A stretch of DNA of 64,000 bases from Poa pratensis (Eukaryota > Streptophyta > Magnoliopsida > Poales > Poaceae), in contig CAMZMU010000041.1 in NCBI GenBank assembly GCA_947311845.1, positions 110,970,193-111,034,192 on the forward strand. The letters run 5' to 3'. The position numbers and the translations under genes were made by a program. The notes beneath the pieces were generated by a model. The model did not search any database. It was not told the DNA's origin and saw only the letters and a program-made list of their open reading frames with translations. Positions 25,301 through 36,000 of this stretch are shown here, piece after piece. Position 1 is the stretch's first letter, and each line of letters starts with the position of its first letter.

Positions 25301-25821
25301 GTTGAGGTAAATTTCTCTTTGCTATTTAGTTGCAATCTTTGGATTCTCAATATAGCTTGATTTCCTCCTATTTTTGATCAATGGAAATTTCCATTTGAGT
25401 CTACTCATTTTATGAGAAAAGCTAACTCGTGGAGGAACTCTCACTATGTTGGCCTTCCGAAACTTTTTGCCCATTTCGGCAATTGGTGCCAATGGGGGAG
25501 AAGTTTTGGAGGGTTTATGGAATTCGGCTTTATACTTTGATTGGTTCTTAAGTATTTGCCTTTCTTACCTTTGCTTTCGTTGATTGGCTTTGTATATAGT
25601 GGAAAATCCACCACCGGCAATAGTTGACAATATATTCAATGAATTCATGTTCATACACACGTGCATAGATTGTGGGGGAGTTTGCACTATATATGTGGTT
25701 GGACTAACATCACATACTTTTCAAGTATTTAATGTTAGTGCAACCGCTCCTTGTTCGTTAAAATTTCATATTATAAACACTCTCAAAAGAGATTGTCATC
25801 AATTACCAAAATGGGGGAGAT
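22311..25821 (+). other. Noncoding interior with multiple polypurine-tract-like motifs
   Basis: No pol domain was found in any frame over 3.5 kb. TGGGGGAG or close variants recur at about 22,676, 22,876, 23,535 (degenerate), 23,701, 25,196 (TTGGGGAG), 25,492, 25,673 and 25,812, the last being the real 3' tract. Published descriptions of Sireviruses report such multiple polypurine tracts between the coding region and the 3' LTR. Short open frames here are AT-rich noise. Confidence 0.65.
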
Positions 25822-27805
25822 TGAAAGTGCATGTGCCCTCATATGTGGTTTTGGTAATTAATGACAATCTCTATGGACTAATGTTTGCATTGAGATATCT
25901 TTATAGATCTTGTCCATGAAGAAGATTGGAGTTCATGCGTTGGACTCTAGAAGATTATATGATGACCAAGGTTCTATCCAATGGGTTTATATGAAGAATG
26001 GTCATCTAAAGTTGAGCTTATTGCAAGCATGGCTTGGAAAAGAAGATTGAGTGAACATTCATGTTTATCTGCAAGCCGTCATCTATATCAAGAGAAGAAG
26101 ATGAAGTGCAAGTGGATACATGAAGACGGAGGTAAGCGAGGCTTTCCCATAACGGAGTATGGGGGAGTATTCGGACAAGTCTTCATCAAGCATGTGCTAG
26201 CAAGCACAATCAGGAAAGGTGTTCCAACTTGAGAGAGTCAAGATCGTCACCATCTAGCTCAAGTGGAATGTTCAAGGCAAAGGTATGATCTTGATAGGGT
26301 TTCGATTTTACCGGTCTCATTGTATTAGTAGGAGACCAGGTTATAGGATAGACGGCGTACTATAAAGAGGGGCTCTCAAGTGAGTAACTTGATCGCATCT
26401 TTGTGGAGAGCTCAAACCTTTGCATACTTGACATATCATCTTTCTTGGTTCTTATTTGGCTTTTATCCATGTGAGAATTTAGAGCTTGTGTTCATCTCCA
26501 TACTAAGCTCTAGTTCACCGAAAACGGATTTCGTATGGAAAACTTGTTGCGTTTTCGGTTTTGGAGGTTTTGCCGGTTCATCTTTTTATAGAGAGGTTTT
26601 ACCTTTCTACATTTGGATTCCTCCTCACATGATGTACTATGATGTTTCTCTGCATAATCTTGAAGAGCTCTTCGTTGCGATTCTCGTTTTTGCGTCGCAT
26701 TGTGCGGCTCTCTGTAGTCCCCCGGATATTTGGGCCGGATATTTTGCCAGGGGGGCCAGATATTCCGGTAGGCCGGATATTCCGGTGCTGACTTAAGCCG
26801 GAATATTCGGCCTCCGAGTCTGCAACGGCTAGTTTTTAGGGAGGGGTATAAATACCCCTCCCCTTCTTCTTCCTTGGTGCTGCACGTTTTTCCCTCTCTC
26901 TCCTCCATTGTTGACCTTGGAAAAGCTTGCCCCCTCTCAATTCCTCCCATGATTCTTGCATATCTTTAAGAGAAAAGTGAGAGGAGATCTAGATCTATAA
27001 TTCCACCAATCTATCTCTCCTCTAAGTGAGGGGGACCTAGTAGATCTTGATCTTGGAGTTCTTGGTGTTTCTCCTCCTTTGTTCTTCCTCTCTTCTCCCC
27101 CCATAAGCATTAGTTGCTTTTGGTGGGATTTGGGAGTGAAAGATTTGAGCACTTGTGCTCTTGCCATTGCATTGTGCATCGGTTTGTGCTCTCCACGAGG
27201 ATTCGTGGAAGTTGAAAATTTGTGAGCTTGTTACTCTTGGGTCCTTGGACCCTAGACGCCTTTGTGGTGGTTGAGACCTTTGTGGTCACTTGTAACCGTT
27301 CGGAGCCCCCAATCCAGTTGTGGGTTGTGCCTCAGATTGTTGTTGTAAAGGCTCCGGATTCCGCCTTGAAGGATTCCGATAGTGGAAGGTGAACCAATCC
27401 TTTGTGGTGCGGTTCATCGGAGAATAGGGTGAGCCTTTGTGGTGTTGAGATCGACCTTTGTGGTGCCTCACACCTCTCCAACGAGACGTACTCCCCTAAA
27501 AAGGAGGAACTCGGGAATACATCTTCGTCTCCGCGTGCCTCGGTTATTTCTATACCCGAGCCTTTTACTTATGCACTTTACATTGTGGTAGTCTTCGTGC
27601 TTGAAGTATTCTATATTGCTATCACTTTGCTGCTTGTCTTGCTTAGCATAAGTTTTTGGTGCACATAGGTGAGCCTAGTATATTTAGGTTGTTGGCTTGT
27701 TAATTTAAACACCTAGTTTTATTCTGCAATTATCAAGCCTAAACCGGAAAAGTTTAAATCGCCTGTTCACCCCCCCCCCCTCTAGGCGACATCCTTGTCC
27801 TTTCA
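25822..27805 (+). repeat. 3' LTR of the Sirevirus element (1,984 bp)
   Basis: Collinear with the 5' LTR over most of its length with scattered substitutions. It lacks the segment matching 18711-18856 of the 5' LTR; the join reads GCGATT then CTCG. Because the related LTR at 33054-37404 retains the start of that segment, the difference is a deletion here. Confidence 0.85.
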
Positions 27806-27810
27806 CCTTT

Positions 27811-30485
27811 TGAAAGTGCATGGAGCCCCCATGTGTGGTTTTGGTAATTAATGACAATCCCTATGGACTAATGGTTTCATTGAGTAATATTTGAAGGGCT
27901 TTTTCATAGGTAATGATATGAAATCCATGTGTTGGATTCAAGGTTGGATGTCATGAAGATAAAGATATAGTTTGATTATTGGCATCAAGATCATCGATGT
28001 GAAGAGATGAATATGATATGATAAAAAAGAAGCAATGATGATGGAGTTCTTGTGTGGAACTCAAATAAGCCATTCTCTAGCTTATGTGTTAAGCCATGAA
28101 GAATAAAGATCTTGAGTGTTTGATTTCAAGAGAAGAATTGAACATGTGGCTCTAAGTCGAGGTTATGGACTCATGTGTTTAGCCCTAGTTGACCAAGGCC
28201 TTGAGCATGCAATCAAGTGAAGAATTCTTTGTGTATCTCAAGATATTGTGATAGAGCATGAAGAAGATTAAGTGATGGCAAAGTCATGTTCAAGGTGTGA
28301 TCCGAAGAATGGTCATGTGAGAGTTGAGCCTTTGGCAAGTGTGACTTGGAGAATGAAGATTGTTTGAGAATTCATTTTTATCTTCAAGTCACCATCATAA
28401 CGAAGTTAGAATAAAAGATACGAGGTTGATCAAGACAAAGTATAAAGATTGGATTCAAGTTGATCAACTCACAAAGCATATATGGTGTAGCAAGTGGGAT
28501 CCAGGGATCTTGTGGTACGGAAAGCATTTGTCAGTTGTGCTTTGTGAACTAACCCATCATATATGTGTTTGGTGTTTCTGTATGTGGTTAGGTATCTTTC
28601 CATGAGCTTGCATCAAAAGCAAGATTTCGTGTAGCCCATGAGAGGATGACATCAAGTGTTTATCGTCATCAAGGTTGAGAAGTGCAAGTTCAAGATGAGC
28701 ATCTAGAATATCACATGCTTGAATCTTGTCGGTGTAATGGACATGTGAATATACCTAAATGAGGCTTTCCCATAGTGGAGTATGGGGGAGCAATTTGCAA
28801 GTCTTCACCAAGCAAATGAAATCAAAAAAGATGTTCCATCTTGAGGCGGGCATGATCGTCATCATCTAACTCAAGTGGAATGCACAAGCAAAGGTATAAC
28901 TTTATAGGTTTTCTATTTTGCTGGTCTCAAGATGGTTGTTGAGAGACCGGGTTATAGGTTTGATAGTCGTACTATCAAGGGGCTTCTCGGGTTAGTAACT
29001 TGTTCGCATCATTCGTAGAGAGCTCAAACCTTTAAAAAAATTACACCATCTTTCTTGATTCTTATTTGGTTTTTCTCTGGTTGAGGTTTTAGAACTTGTT
29101 TTCATCTTCATGACAAGCTTAAGTTTACCAAAAACGGATTTCGTATGAAAAACTTATTGTGTTTTGGTGTTGGTGGTTTTACCGGTTCTTCATTTATGGA
29201 GAGGTTAAACCTCTCCCCTTTTGGTTCTATCCTGCTTTGTTTTTATTTGGTGTTTCTCTGCATGAGGAGTTAGAGCTTGTTGTTATCTTCAAAACAAGCC
29301 CAAGTTCATCGAAAACGGAATCCGTATGCAAAAGATATTGCGTTTTCCGTATAAGTGGTTTTCCTGTTTTGAAATCCGGATTCAGATCCAGACTTGTCCG
29401 GGTCTGGTACCGGGTCAGTCCGGAAAGAATTCCGGGTAAGCACCGGGCGCTTCCGGGTGAATCCAGTACCTGTTTTTAAGTCCGGTATCAATTCCGGATC
29501 ATTCCGGGTTTTGTACCGGACAGTGTAAAAACTGTGTAACGGGCATATTTCTTCTTGCCCTATATATAGGTCTTCTTCCCAACGGTTTGGCTAGCTTTTT
29601 CACACCCTCTCACCTACATTGTTGACCTTGAATAAAGCTTGCTTCCTCTCCATCCCTCCTATGATTCTTGCATCTTTTTTAGGGAAAAGAGAGAGGGGAT
29701 CTAGATCTACAACTCCAGTAATCAAATCCTCTTCTTAGTGAGGGGAACCCCTTTGGATTTAGATCTTGGAGTTATTGGTTGACCTCCTCCATTGTTCTTC
29801 CTCTCCTATTCTTCCCTAGCACTTGTTGATTTGGTGAAATTTGAGAGAAAAGGATTTTTCGAGCACCTCTTGTGTTCTTGCTTTGCATTTGTTGCATAGT
29901 TTTGAGCTCTCCGGTTCGATTCATTCGAGTGAGAGCCCGTGTGCTTGTTACTCTTAGAGGGTGACCTCCTAGATGGTTTGGTGGTTGTGACCACGGTGAC
30001 CCCTTCGTGGAAGATTGTGAAGAGGCACGGGTCTTCTCCTTCGTGGGGTTGTGAAGTGGTTGGGGAGCTTGCCATCTCCGGAGTGGAGGAAAAGCTAACC
30101 GTAAGGAAAAGACCCTTGCTTCGTGTGGGGGCTTAGAGAAGAAGGTGAGCCTTCATGTCGTACGGGTGTCCTTCGTGGTATCCCGCACCTCTCCAACGGT
30201 GACTACATTTCTTCGTGGAAGGGAACATCAGGATACATCTTCGTCTCCATGTGCCTCGGTTATTTTTATACCCGAGTTTTTTTCCTTGTGATAGCCTTCC
30301 TGCTTGAAGTTATATATATATATGTATCTTGTTTATCACTTGTGATATATATCTTGTGTTCATCTTGTTTAGTTTAAGTTGTTGGTGCACTTCGTTGAGC
30401 CTAGCATATTTAGGATTTGTGTTTGAAAACTAAATGATAGTTTATTTCCGCATTCTTTCAAGCCAAATCTGTAATAGATCTTTCA
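27811..30485 (+). mobile_element. Second Sirevirus-type solo LTR, directly adjoining the first element
   Basis: Starts TGAAAGTGCATGGAGCCCCC and ends AATAGATCTTTCA, 2,675 bp. CCTTT lies at both ends (27806-27810, shared with the preceding element, and 30486-30490). It has the family layout: a CCGG-rich palindromic block (about 29,390-29,525), TATATATAGG at 29,561, then a splice-like T/C-rich leader. It is clearly diverged from the neighbouring LTRs and has no internal domain. Confidence 0.75.
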
Positions 30486-30490
30486 CCTTT

Positions 30491-30978
30491 TCTCTTAACA
30501 AGATGTGAAATTTGACAACGTGATGTCATGATTGAAGGTAATCCAACAATATGAGAATAATTACACAAATGCTGCTAGGATAAAACTATCTTGCACAATA
30601 AAGGTTCTCAACGTTATTGGTGAGATCAGAAGAAGTGTGGAATGCCAGAGGGGAGGGAAGGAGCGGAACACCCTCTCTGCGGCACTCGGCAAAGTTAGGG
30701 GACACGTGGCAACATCTAGTAACGATAGTTCGCCGAGTACGTGACTAGACACTTGTCAAAGCTAGGTGCCATGTGGCCGCCCTCTGTCAGTCGGCTGGCC
30801 GTTAAGTTGTTTTTTTTATCAAATAGGTTAATCCGGCACTCAGCAAATTGTCTACCGATTAAACCTCGGGAAACTGTATTTGCCAACGTGGTATACGTCG
30901 AGCCGGCTTTGCGGGGTGTAGCACTTGTCAAAGCCATTGCCGAATTTTTATTATTAGGCGAGTAGTTCTGATACCCGA
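30491..30978. other. Degenerate 'CACTCGGCAAAG' grass repeat, no gene
   Basis: Words such as GGCACTCGGCAAAG, GCCGAGTACGTG and GGCACTCAGCAAATTG recur in both orientations between about 30,680 and 30,960. This resembles the terminal repeats of a grass DNA transposon family with CACTCGGCAAAG motifs. Ends could not be defined. Confidence 0.4.
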
Positions 30979-30981
30979 TGA

Positions 30982-31287
30982 GACCTTGTTTGGTACTAGA
31001 GTATTTTGGGAGATTTGTGGGGATTATCCAGGTAAAACTCTAAATCCCCACAACAGCGTCTGGTTCTAGTGTATTTGACGTGTCTTATACTCTTATCCCC
31101 ACTCATCCCCACAATTCTCTAAACTATAGTGTATTTTACTCAATACACAATACACTACCCCTATCTATTGGATTGGAGATAAATGGAGATTTGAACGGAT
31201 TGGGTACAGGTTGGTGTTTCACCCAACCTGTGTAGAGATTATCCCCGCTAATATCCGCAAAAATCTTAGTACCAAAAAAACAAAGCC
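30982..31287. mobile_element. Tourist-like MITE, 306 bp
   Basis: Left end GACCTTGTTTGGTACTAGAG and right end inverted GGCTTTGTTTTTTTGGTACT form imperfect inverted repeats of about 20 bp. The 3-bp repeat TGA abuts both (30979-30981 and 31288-31290). Length and ends fit PIF/Harbinger MITEs; TGA is a variant of the usual TWA target. Confidence 0.65.
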
Positions 31288-31640
31288 TGAGTATTTCTGA
31301 TACCCGGCAAACCAGAGTTTTCCAGTAGTTTGCACCAGGCTTGTCAGGGGCAGGGACAATGGCGAGGGGATTGCAAGAAATTAATTGCTTGGATATTAAG
31401 TTCTGGTCCTCTCGATTTTTGTTTGACAACTTTTTTTTACAACTCTTGTCCTCTCGATCTATAGTGAATGCCGGTTGTGAGTTGGGATTGTCGGAGTTTC
31501 TTGATGTGCACGTAGCATGGCCGTTAAAATGACGAAACGCGAGCAGTCCACACCTCGTACGTACGCGCTCATTTAAACTCTCAGGTAAACACAACCTATA
31601 CGTACCGCCATATCCAGACCCACAAGTATAATTCAATCTT

Positions 31641-31654
31641 GTGTCAAAAAAAAA
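31641..31654 (+). mobile_element. 14-bp poly(A) micro-retroinsertion in the esterase promoter
   Basis: The insert GTGTCAAAAAAAAA lies between two perfect 16-bp copies of AGTATAATTCAATCTT (31625-31640 and 31655-31670). A tail-only insert with long target duplications is the signature of target-primed reverse transcription. The repeated target carries a TATAAT, so the event duplicated a TATA-like box about 100-130 bp upstream of the ATG at 31760. Confidence 0.75.
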
Positions 31655-31759
31655 AGTATAATTCAATCTTAGTTTCTGTGCACAATTCGCTCGATCGGCG
31701 TCGATCTGCTTTCTCTTCATGCTGCAAGGGAACGCAAGAAGCTAACTAAGGGATCGATC

Positions 31760-32815
31760 ATGGCCAAGCGCAGCAACAACAGCAAAGTTGACGATGGCGT
31801 GGACGTTGACGACTACGAGTACGCTGAAGAATTCATCGAGAACGCGCGTGGCATGAAGCTCTTCACCTGCCGATGGCTCCCCAAGGCACGACCGATCAAA
31901 GCCCTCGTCTTCATCTGCCACGGTACGTAGCTTCTTCGATCGAGCCCAAGATATACGATTGATCCATGATGCATGAATTATTGATTCTGCAATGAATCGC
32001 GTGCTTGTGCAGGGTACGCGGTGGAGTGCAGCGTGACGATGCGCGGCACCGGGGTCCGGCTGGCGCAGGCCGGGTACGCCGTGCACGGCATGGACTACGA
32101 GGGCCACGGCAAGTCAGGCGGCCTCCGGGGCTACGTCCCCTCCTTCGACGTCCTCCTCGGCGACTGCGACGCCCACTTCACCTCCGTCGTCGCCGCCGCC
32201 CACGACGTAAAAGAGCCGCAGCCGCCCCGGTTCCTCCTCGGCGAGTCCATGGGCGGCGCGGTGGCGCTGCTCCTCCACCGCGCGCGGCCGGCCTACTGGA
32301 CGGGCGCCGTGCTGGTGGCGCCCATGTGCAAGATCACCGACGAGATGAAGCCGTGCCCGGCGGTGATCAAGGTCCTCGAGGCCCTCATCAGGCTCATCCC
32401 CACGTGGAAGATCGTGCCCACCAGGAACGTCATCGGCGCTGCCTACCGGACGCAGGCCAAGCGCGACGAGATCCGCCGGAACCCCTACTGCTACAAGAGC
32501 CGGCCGCGGCTCAAGACGGCGCACGAGCTCCTCAGGATCAGCCTCCGCGTCGAGAGCGAGGTGCTCACGCAGGTGACGCTGCCGTTCCTCGTCGTGCACG
32601 GGGGCGGCGACAGGGTCACCGACCCGGAGGTCAGCCGGCTCCTCTGCCGGGAGGCGCCCAGCACGGACAAGACGCTCAAGCTCTACCCGGGCATGTGGCA
32701 CGCCCTCACCTCCGGCGAGTCGCCTGAGAACATCGACCTCGTCTTTGCCGACATCATCGCGTGGCTCGACCACAGATCAGGTCAGCAGGCCGGGAGGGAT
32801 GACTCGACGTCTTGA
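31760..32815 (+). CDS. Caffeoylshikimate esterase / monoacylglycerol lipase-like hydrolase
   Basis: Exons 31760-31922 and 32013-32815 join in phase 1 across a 90-bp GT-AG intron to give 321 residues. It is an alpha/beta hydrolase of the plant MAGL/CSE group (lysophospholipase Pfam family Hydrolase_4). Visible signatures are the oxyanion-hole HG at the exon junction, DYEGHGKSGG, the nucleophile elbow GESMGG (Ser133), Asp254 in HGGGDRVTDP and His284 in GMWHALTSGE, a complete triad. Family members cleave monoacylglycerols, lysophospholipids or caffeoyl shikimate (lignin pathway); the substrate cannot be told from sequence. There is no signal peptide, so it is probably cytosolic or membrane-associated. 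Exon 2 is extremely GC-rich, as is common in grasses. A micro-insertion sits in its promoter and a truncated gypsy element begins 160 bp after the stop. It appears intact. Confidence 0.9.
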
Positions 32816-32853
32816 TGCATTAGCTAGTACAATTACCAATTGATAGATACTCC

Positions 32854-32974
32854 AGCTTGTATTTACTGCTACTACTCTATACTCCCATTTTACATCTACC
32901 TCCGTTTGTGTACATGTTAATGGGTGAACATATAAACTACCCTAGCTTGTATTTACTGCTACTACTCTATACTC
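32854..32974. repeat. 31-bp direct repeat (filler DNA) between the esterase 3' UTR and a truncated gypsy element
   Basis: AGCTTGTATTTACTGCTACTACTCTATACTC occurs at 32854-32884 and again at 32944-32974, separated by 59 bp; it is written here only to identify the 31-bp unit by its ends AGCTTGTATT and CTCTATACTC. The second copy abuts the broken left end of the gypsy element. Templated copying of nearby sequence into a junction is typical of double-strand-break repair by synthesis-dependent strand annealing. Confidence 0.75.
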
Positions 32975-33053
32975 AGGTCAGCCAGGCGATTGCGAAGGAA
33001 GTGGGCAACAATGGCAGCTCCGGAAACCCCTTTCTCACGAAGGAGATTGAAGC

Positions 33054-36000
33054 TGAAAGTGCATGTGTTGCACCATGTGTGGTTTTGGTAATTAATGACA
33101 ATCCTTATGGACTAATGTTTGCTTTGAGATATACTTGTAGATCTTGTCCATAGGAAAATATTGGAGTTCATGTGTTGGACTCTAGAAGATTACATGATGA
33201 CCAAGGGTTTATATGAAGAATGGTCATGAGAAGAGTTGAGCCTATTGCATGCATGGCTTGGAAAAGAAGATTGAGTGAACTTCATGTTTATCTCCAAGCC
33301 ATCATCCATATCAAGAGAAGAATATGAAGCGCAAGTGGATACATGAAGACGGAGCTTAGCGAGGCGCTCCCATAATGGTGTATGGGGGAGCATTTGGAGA
33401 TGTCTTCATCAAGCATGTCACGCCCCGAGACCCGGCCCGGTGGAATGACAGCCGCCGCGCGCCTATAGACCGCGAAGTCTATACACGCGCAAGGCGTAGA
33501 GAAGCAGGATAAACCAGCATAGTGGATCTCAAACAGCTCAACTAATCATTTTTACAGGATTATTACATAAACAGGAAATAAAATGTTCTCTATCGTCTTT
33601 CCACCCAACTGGTCCAGCCTACTCCTCGGATACGACGGCTTCCGCTGCGAACTCTGATAACATAAAAAAACAGAAGAAGCAAGGGTGAGTACAACAGGAG
33701 TTATACTCAGCAAACAATTCATACACTTTCATATACTTTGTAAAATACACTAGGTTTTCGAAATAGCAGTAAAACAATCATTGTGTTGTTAAGTTGTTAA
33801 GCAGATTAAAACACATGGTGCCACACATGAAAGTGAGTTTCCCTACCCGGGAATCACAGGGGTGAATATCCACGCTTTTACACTCTTAAGAGGGGTACTC
33901 CGACATCGACAGCCTCGCCTAGAACCACACAGGATTCCAGAACGAGCTGAGCCCTTTCACCCGCTCGGACACCGGACACCCTGACCTACTCGATGTCGGT
34001 CGCTCCTACGGATCCATCACCGACACTTTCCATTCAAGGGCCGCCCCTCGCGGAGAACTCAGACAGTCCCATACCTGCACTGTGACCGGTACAATACGAT
34101 CACCTTCGTAACACCAAGTTTTCTTTATAAAACATTCAGTTCATTTCCATGCCGAATATACGTGCTAAGCCTGGCTCATACCGATGGCTCCTACGGATCC
34201 ATCACCGTAACGACACCAGCGCATTAGCCCACATACATCCACACAAAGCTCGTACCACTCAGGGTATCACATATTCAATCAAAGCATACTTCACAAACTA
34301 TACGAAAAAGGTAAGAAGAGCTTGCCTCGATTAAGCCACGCCGTAGCTAGCAAATAATCTCAACGATGATCAACTCTGATATGATCGAACCCTCCAAGTA
34401 CTAGGTTGGATCGACAACAAGATTATACTCCAACACCATACGTAGCCTGAAGAATACCGCCGGCGCACATGGTGCACCAGACGCTCCGCTCGCCGAATCC
34501 AACTCAGGCCAGCGTGGTCACCCTCTATGATGCACCAGTGCCTCGAGCAGCCGGAGTCGCCCTCTCTCCCGGCCAACTGCCACTCTCTCGTCGTCGACGT
34601 CTCCAGCTCACTAATCTCTCCCTACTTTGCTCTCTCTACTTCCTAATTAGTCTCTCTGGTCACACTGTGTTAGCGGCCTCACGCTCGATCGATGGATCGA
34701 TGTGCTGAACGCCAGCAGAGCTGGCCTATATATAAGAAGTTGGAGATAAAATATCTCCACCGCTTGCCGCTTGACCGCCTGCCACCGGCTAAAATATCTG
34801 GCATCATCCTTCGCTGCAAAGGAAAGCAATGAGCTGCTCACATTGGCTAGCTCTCTCTCACGTGTCAAATACACATACGTTGACCCCATGCATAACTCCA
34901 CGTTAGAAGGTGACTCATCCACTAGAACAAGCCACGTTGAGCCTTGCTAACGTAATCTCTCACCTCACGCATGGTGCAGATTATTTGTGCATGCATGCAC
35001 GTACTACCAGCTCAATCCACAAAAATGCTAGTAGCTAGCTAGCTAACTCCATCGATGCATGCAAACACTAGTACTACTCCTACTAGCTAACCAACATGCA
35101 CAAGCAAGTCAGCTCGATCCAACCTATTTTCAAGCATGCAGATTTTCAAAAGCAGTTTAATATCAGCACAAAAAAAAAAAAAATAATTAGCAGCCAAAAA
35201 GTATTTTACCCAAAATAAATAATAACTTGAGAAATCGGGTTATCACAAAGCATGTGCTAGCAAGCGCATATCAAGAAAAGTGGTTCACTTGAAGAGATCA
35301 AGATCGTCATCATCTAGCTCAAGTTGAATGCGCAAGGCAAAGGTATGATCTTGATAGGGTTTCTATTTTACCGGTCTCATGGTGATAGTGGGAGACCGGG
35401 TTATTGGATAGATGCCGTACTATCAAGAGGGGCTCTCAAGTGAGTAACTTGATCGCATCTTTATGGAGAGTTCAAACCTTTGCATACTTGGCATATCATT
35501 CTTTCTTGGTTCTTATTTGGCTTTTATCCATTGGAGTATTTAGAGCTTGTGTTCATCTCCATACCAAGCTCTAGTTCATCAAAAACGGATTTCATATGAT
35601 CATCTTGTGATGTTTTTGATGTTGGAGGTTTTACCGGTTTGTATTTGTAGAGAGGTCAAACTCTCCTCTTGTGTTCTCCTCCTCACATGATGGACTATGA
35701 TGTTTCTCTACATAATCTTGAAGGGCTCTTTGTTGCGATTCCAACGAGCCCAAGAACATTGAAAACGGAGTCCGGATGAAAACTTGTTGCATTCTCGGCT
35801 TTGGAAATATTATCGGTCCACCTTCGAGATAAGGTCCACACCTCCCATGAGTGGTATCTCCTCTATATTTGTGACCCTTAATATTTCCACTTTTTGTAGG
35901 CATTCTCCTTGTCATTACCTTTTCAACGCAATTGGATTCACCTCATTTGGAGTTCGTATGAGAAAGTTCTTGCAGTTTTAGTTCTAATGTTTCACTGCTT

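Larger units (their letters stand above)
17851..27805 (+). mobile_element. Sirevirus-type Copia retrotransposon (Maximus-like), 9.96 kb, lacking pol
   Basis: Two LTRs start TGAAAGTGCATG and end CCTTGTCCTTTCA (17851-19971 and 25822-27805). A CCTTT duplication flanks the element (17846-17850 and 27806-27810). A primer binding site TGGTATCAGAG (initiator Met-tRNA type, 19974-19984) follows the 5' LTR and a purine tract ATGGGGGAGA precedes the 3' LTR. A broken Copia-type gag with a long coiled coil and two zinc knuckles follows the primer site. From 22.3 to 25.8 kb there is no protease, integrase, reverse transcriptase or RNase H. The long noncoding stretch with repeated GGGGGAG tracts and the CCGGA palindromes in the LTR are features described for Sireviruses. 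The element cannot move by itself. The two LTRs are similar, suggesting a fairly young insertion. Confidence 0.85.

Noticed and set aside
32114..32773. 219-codon minus-strand ORF
   Set aside because: Shadow of the GC-rich second exon of the esterase gene; its composition follows from the sense strand.
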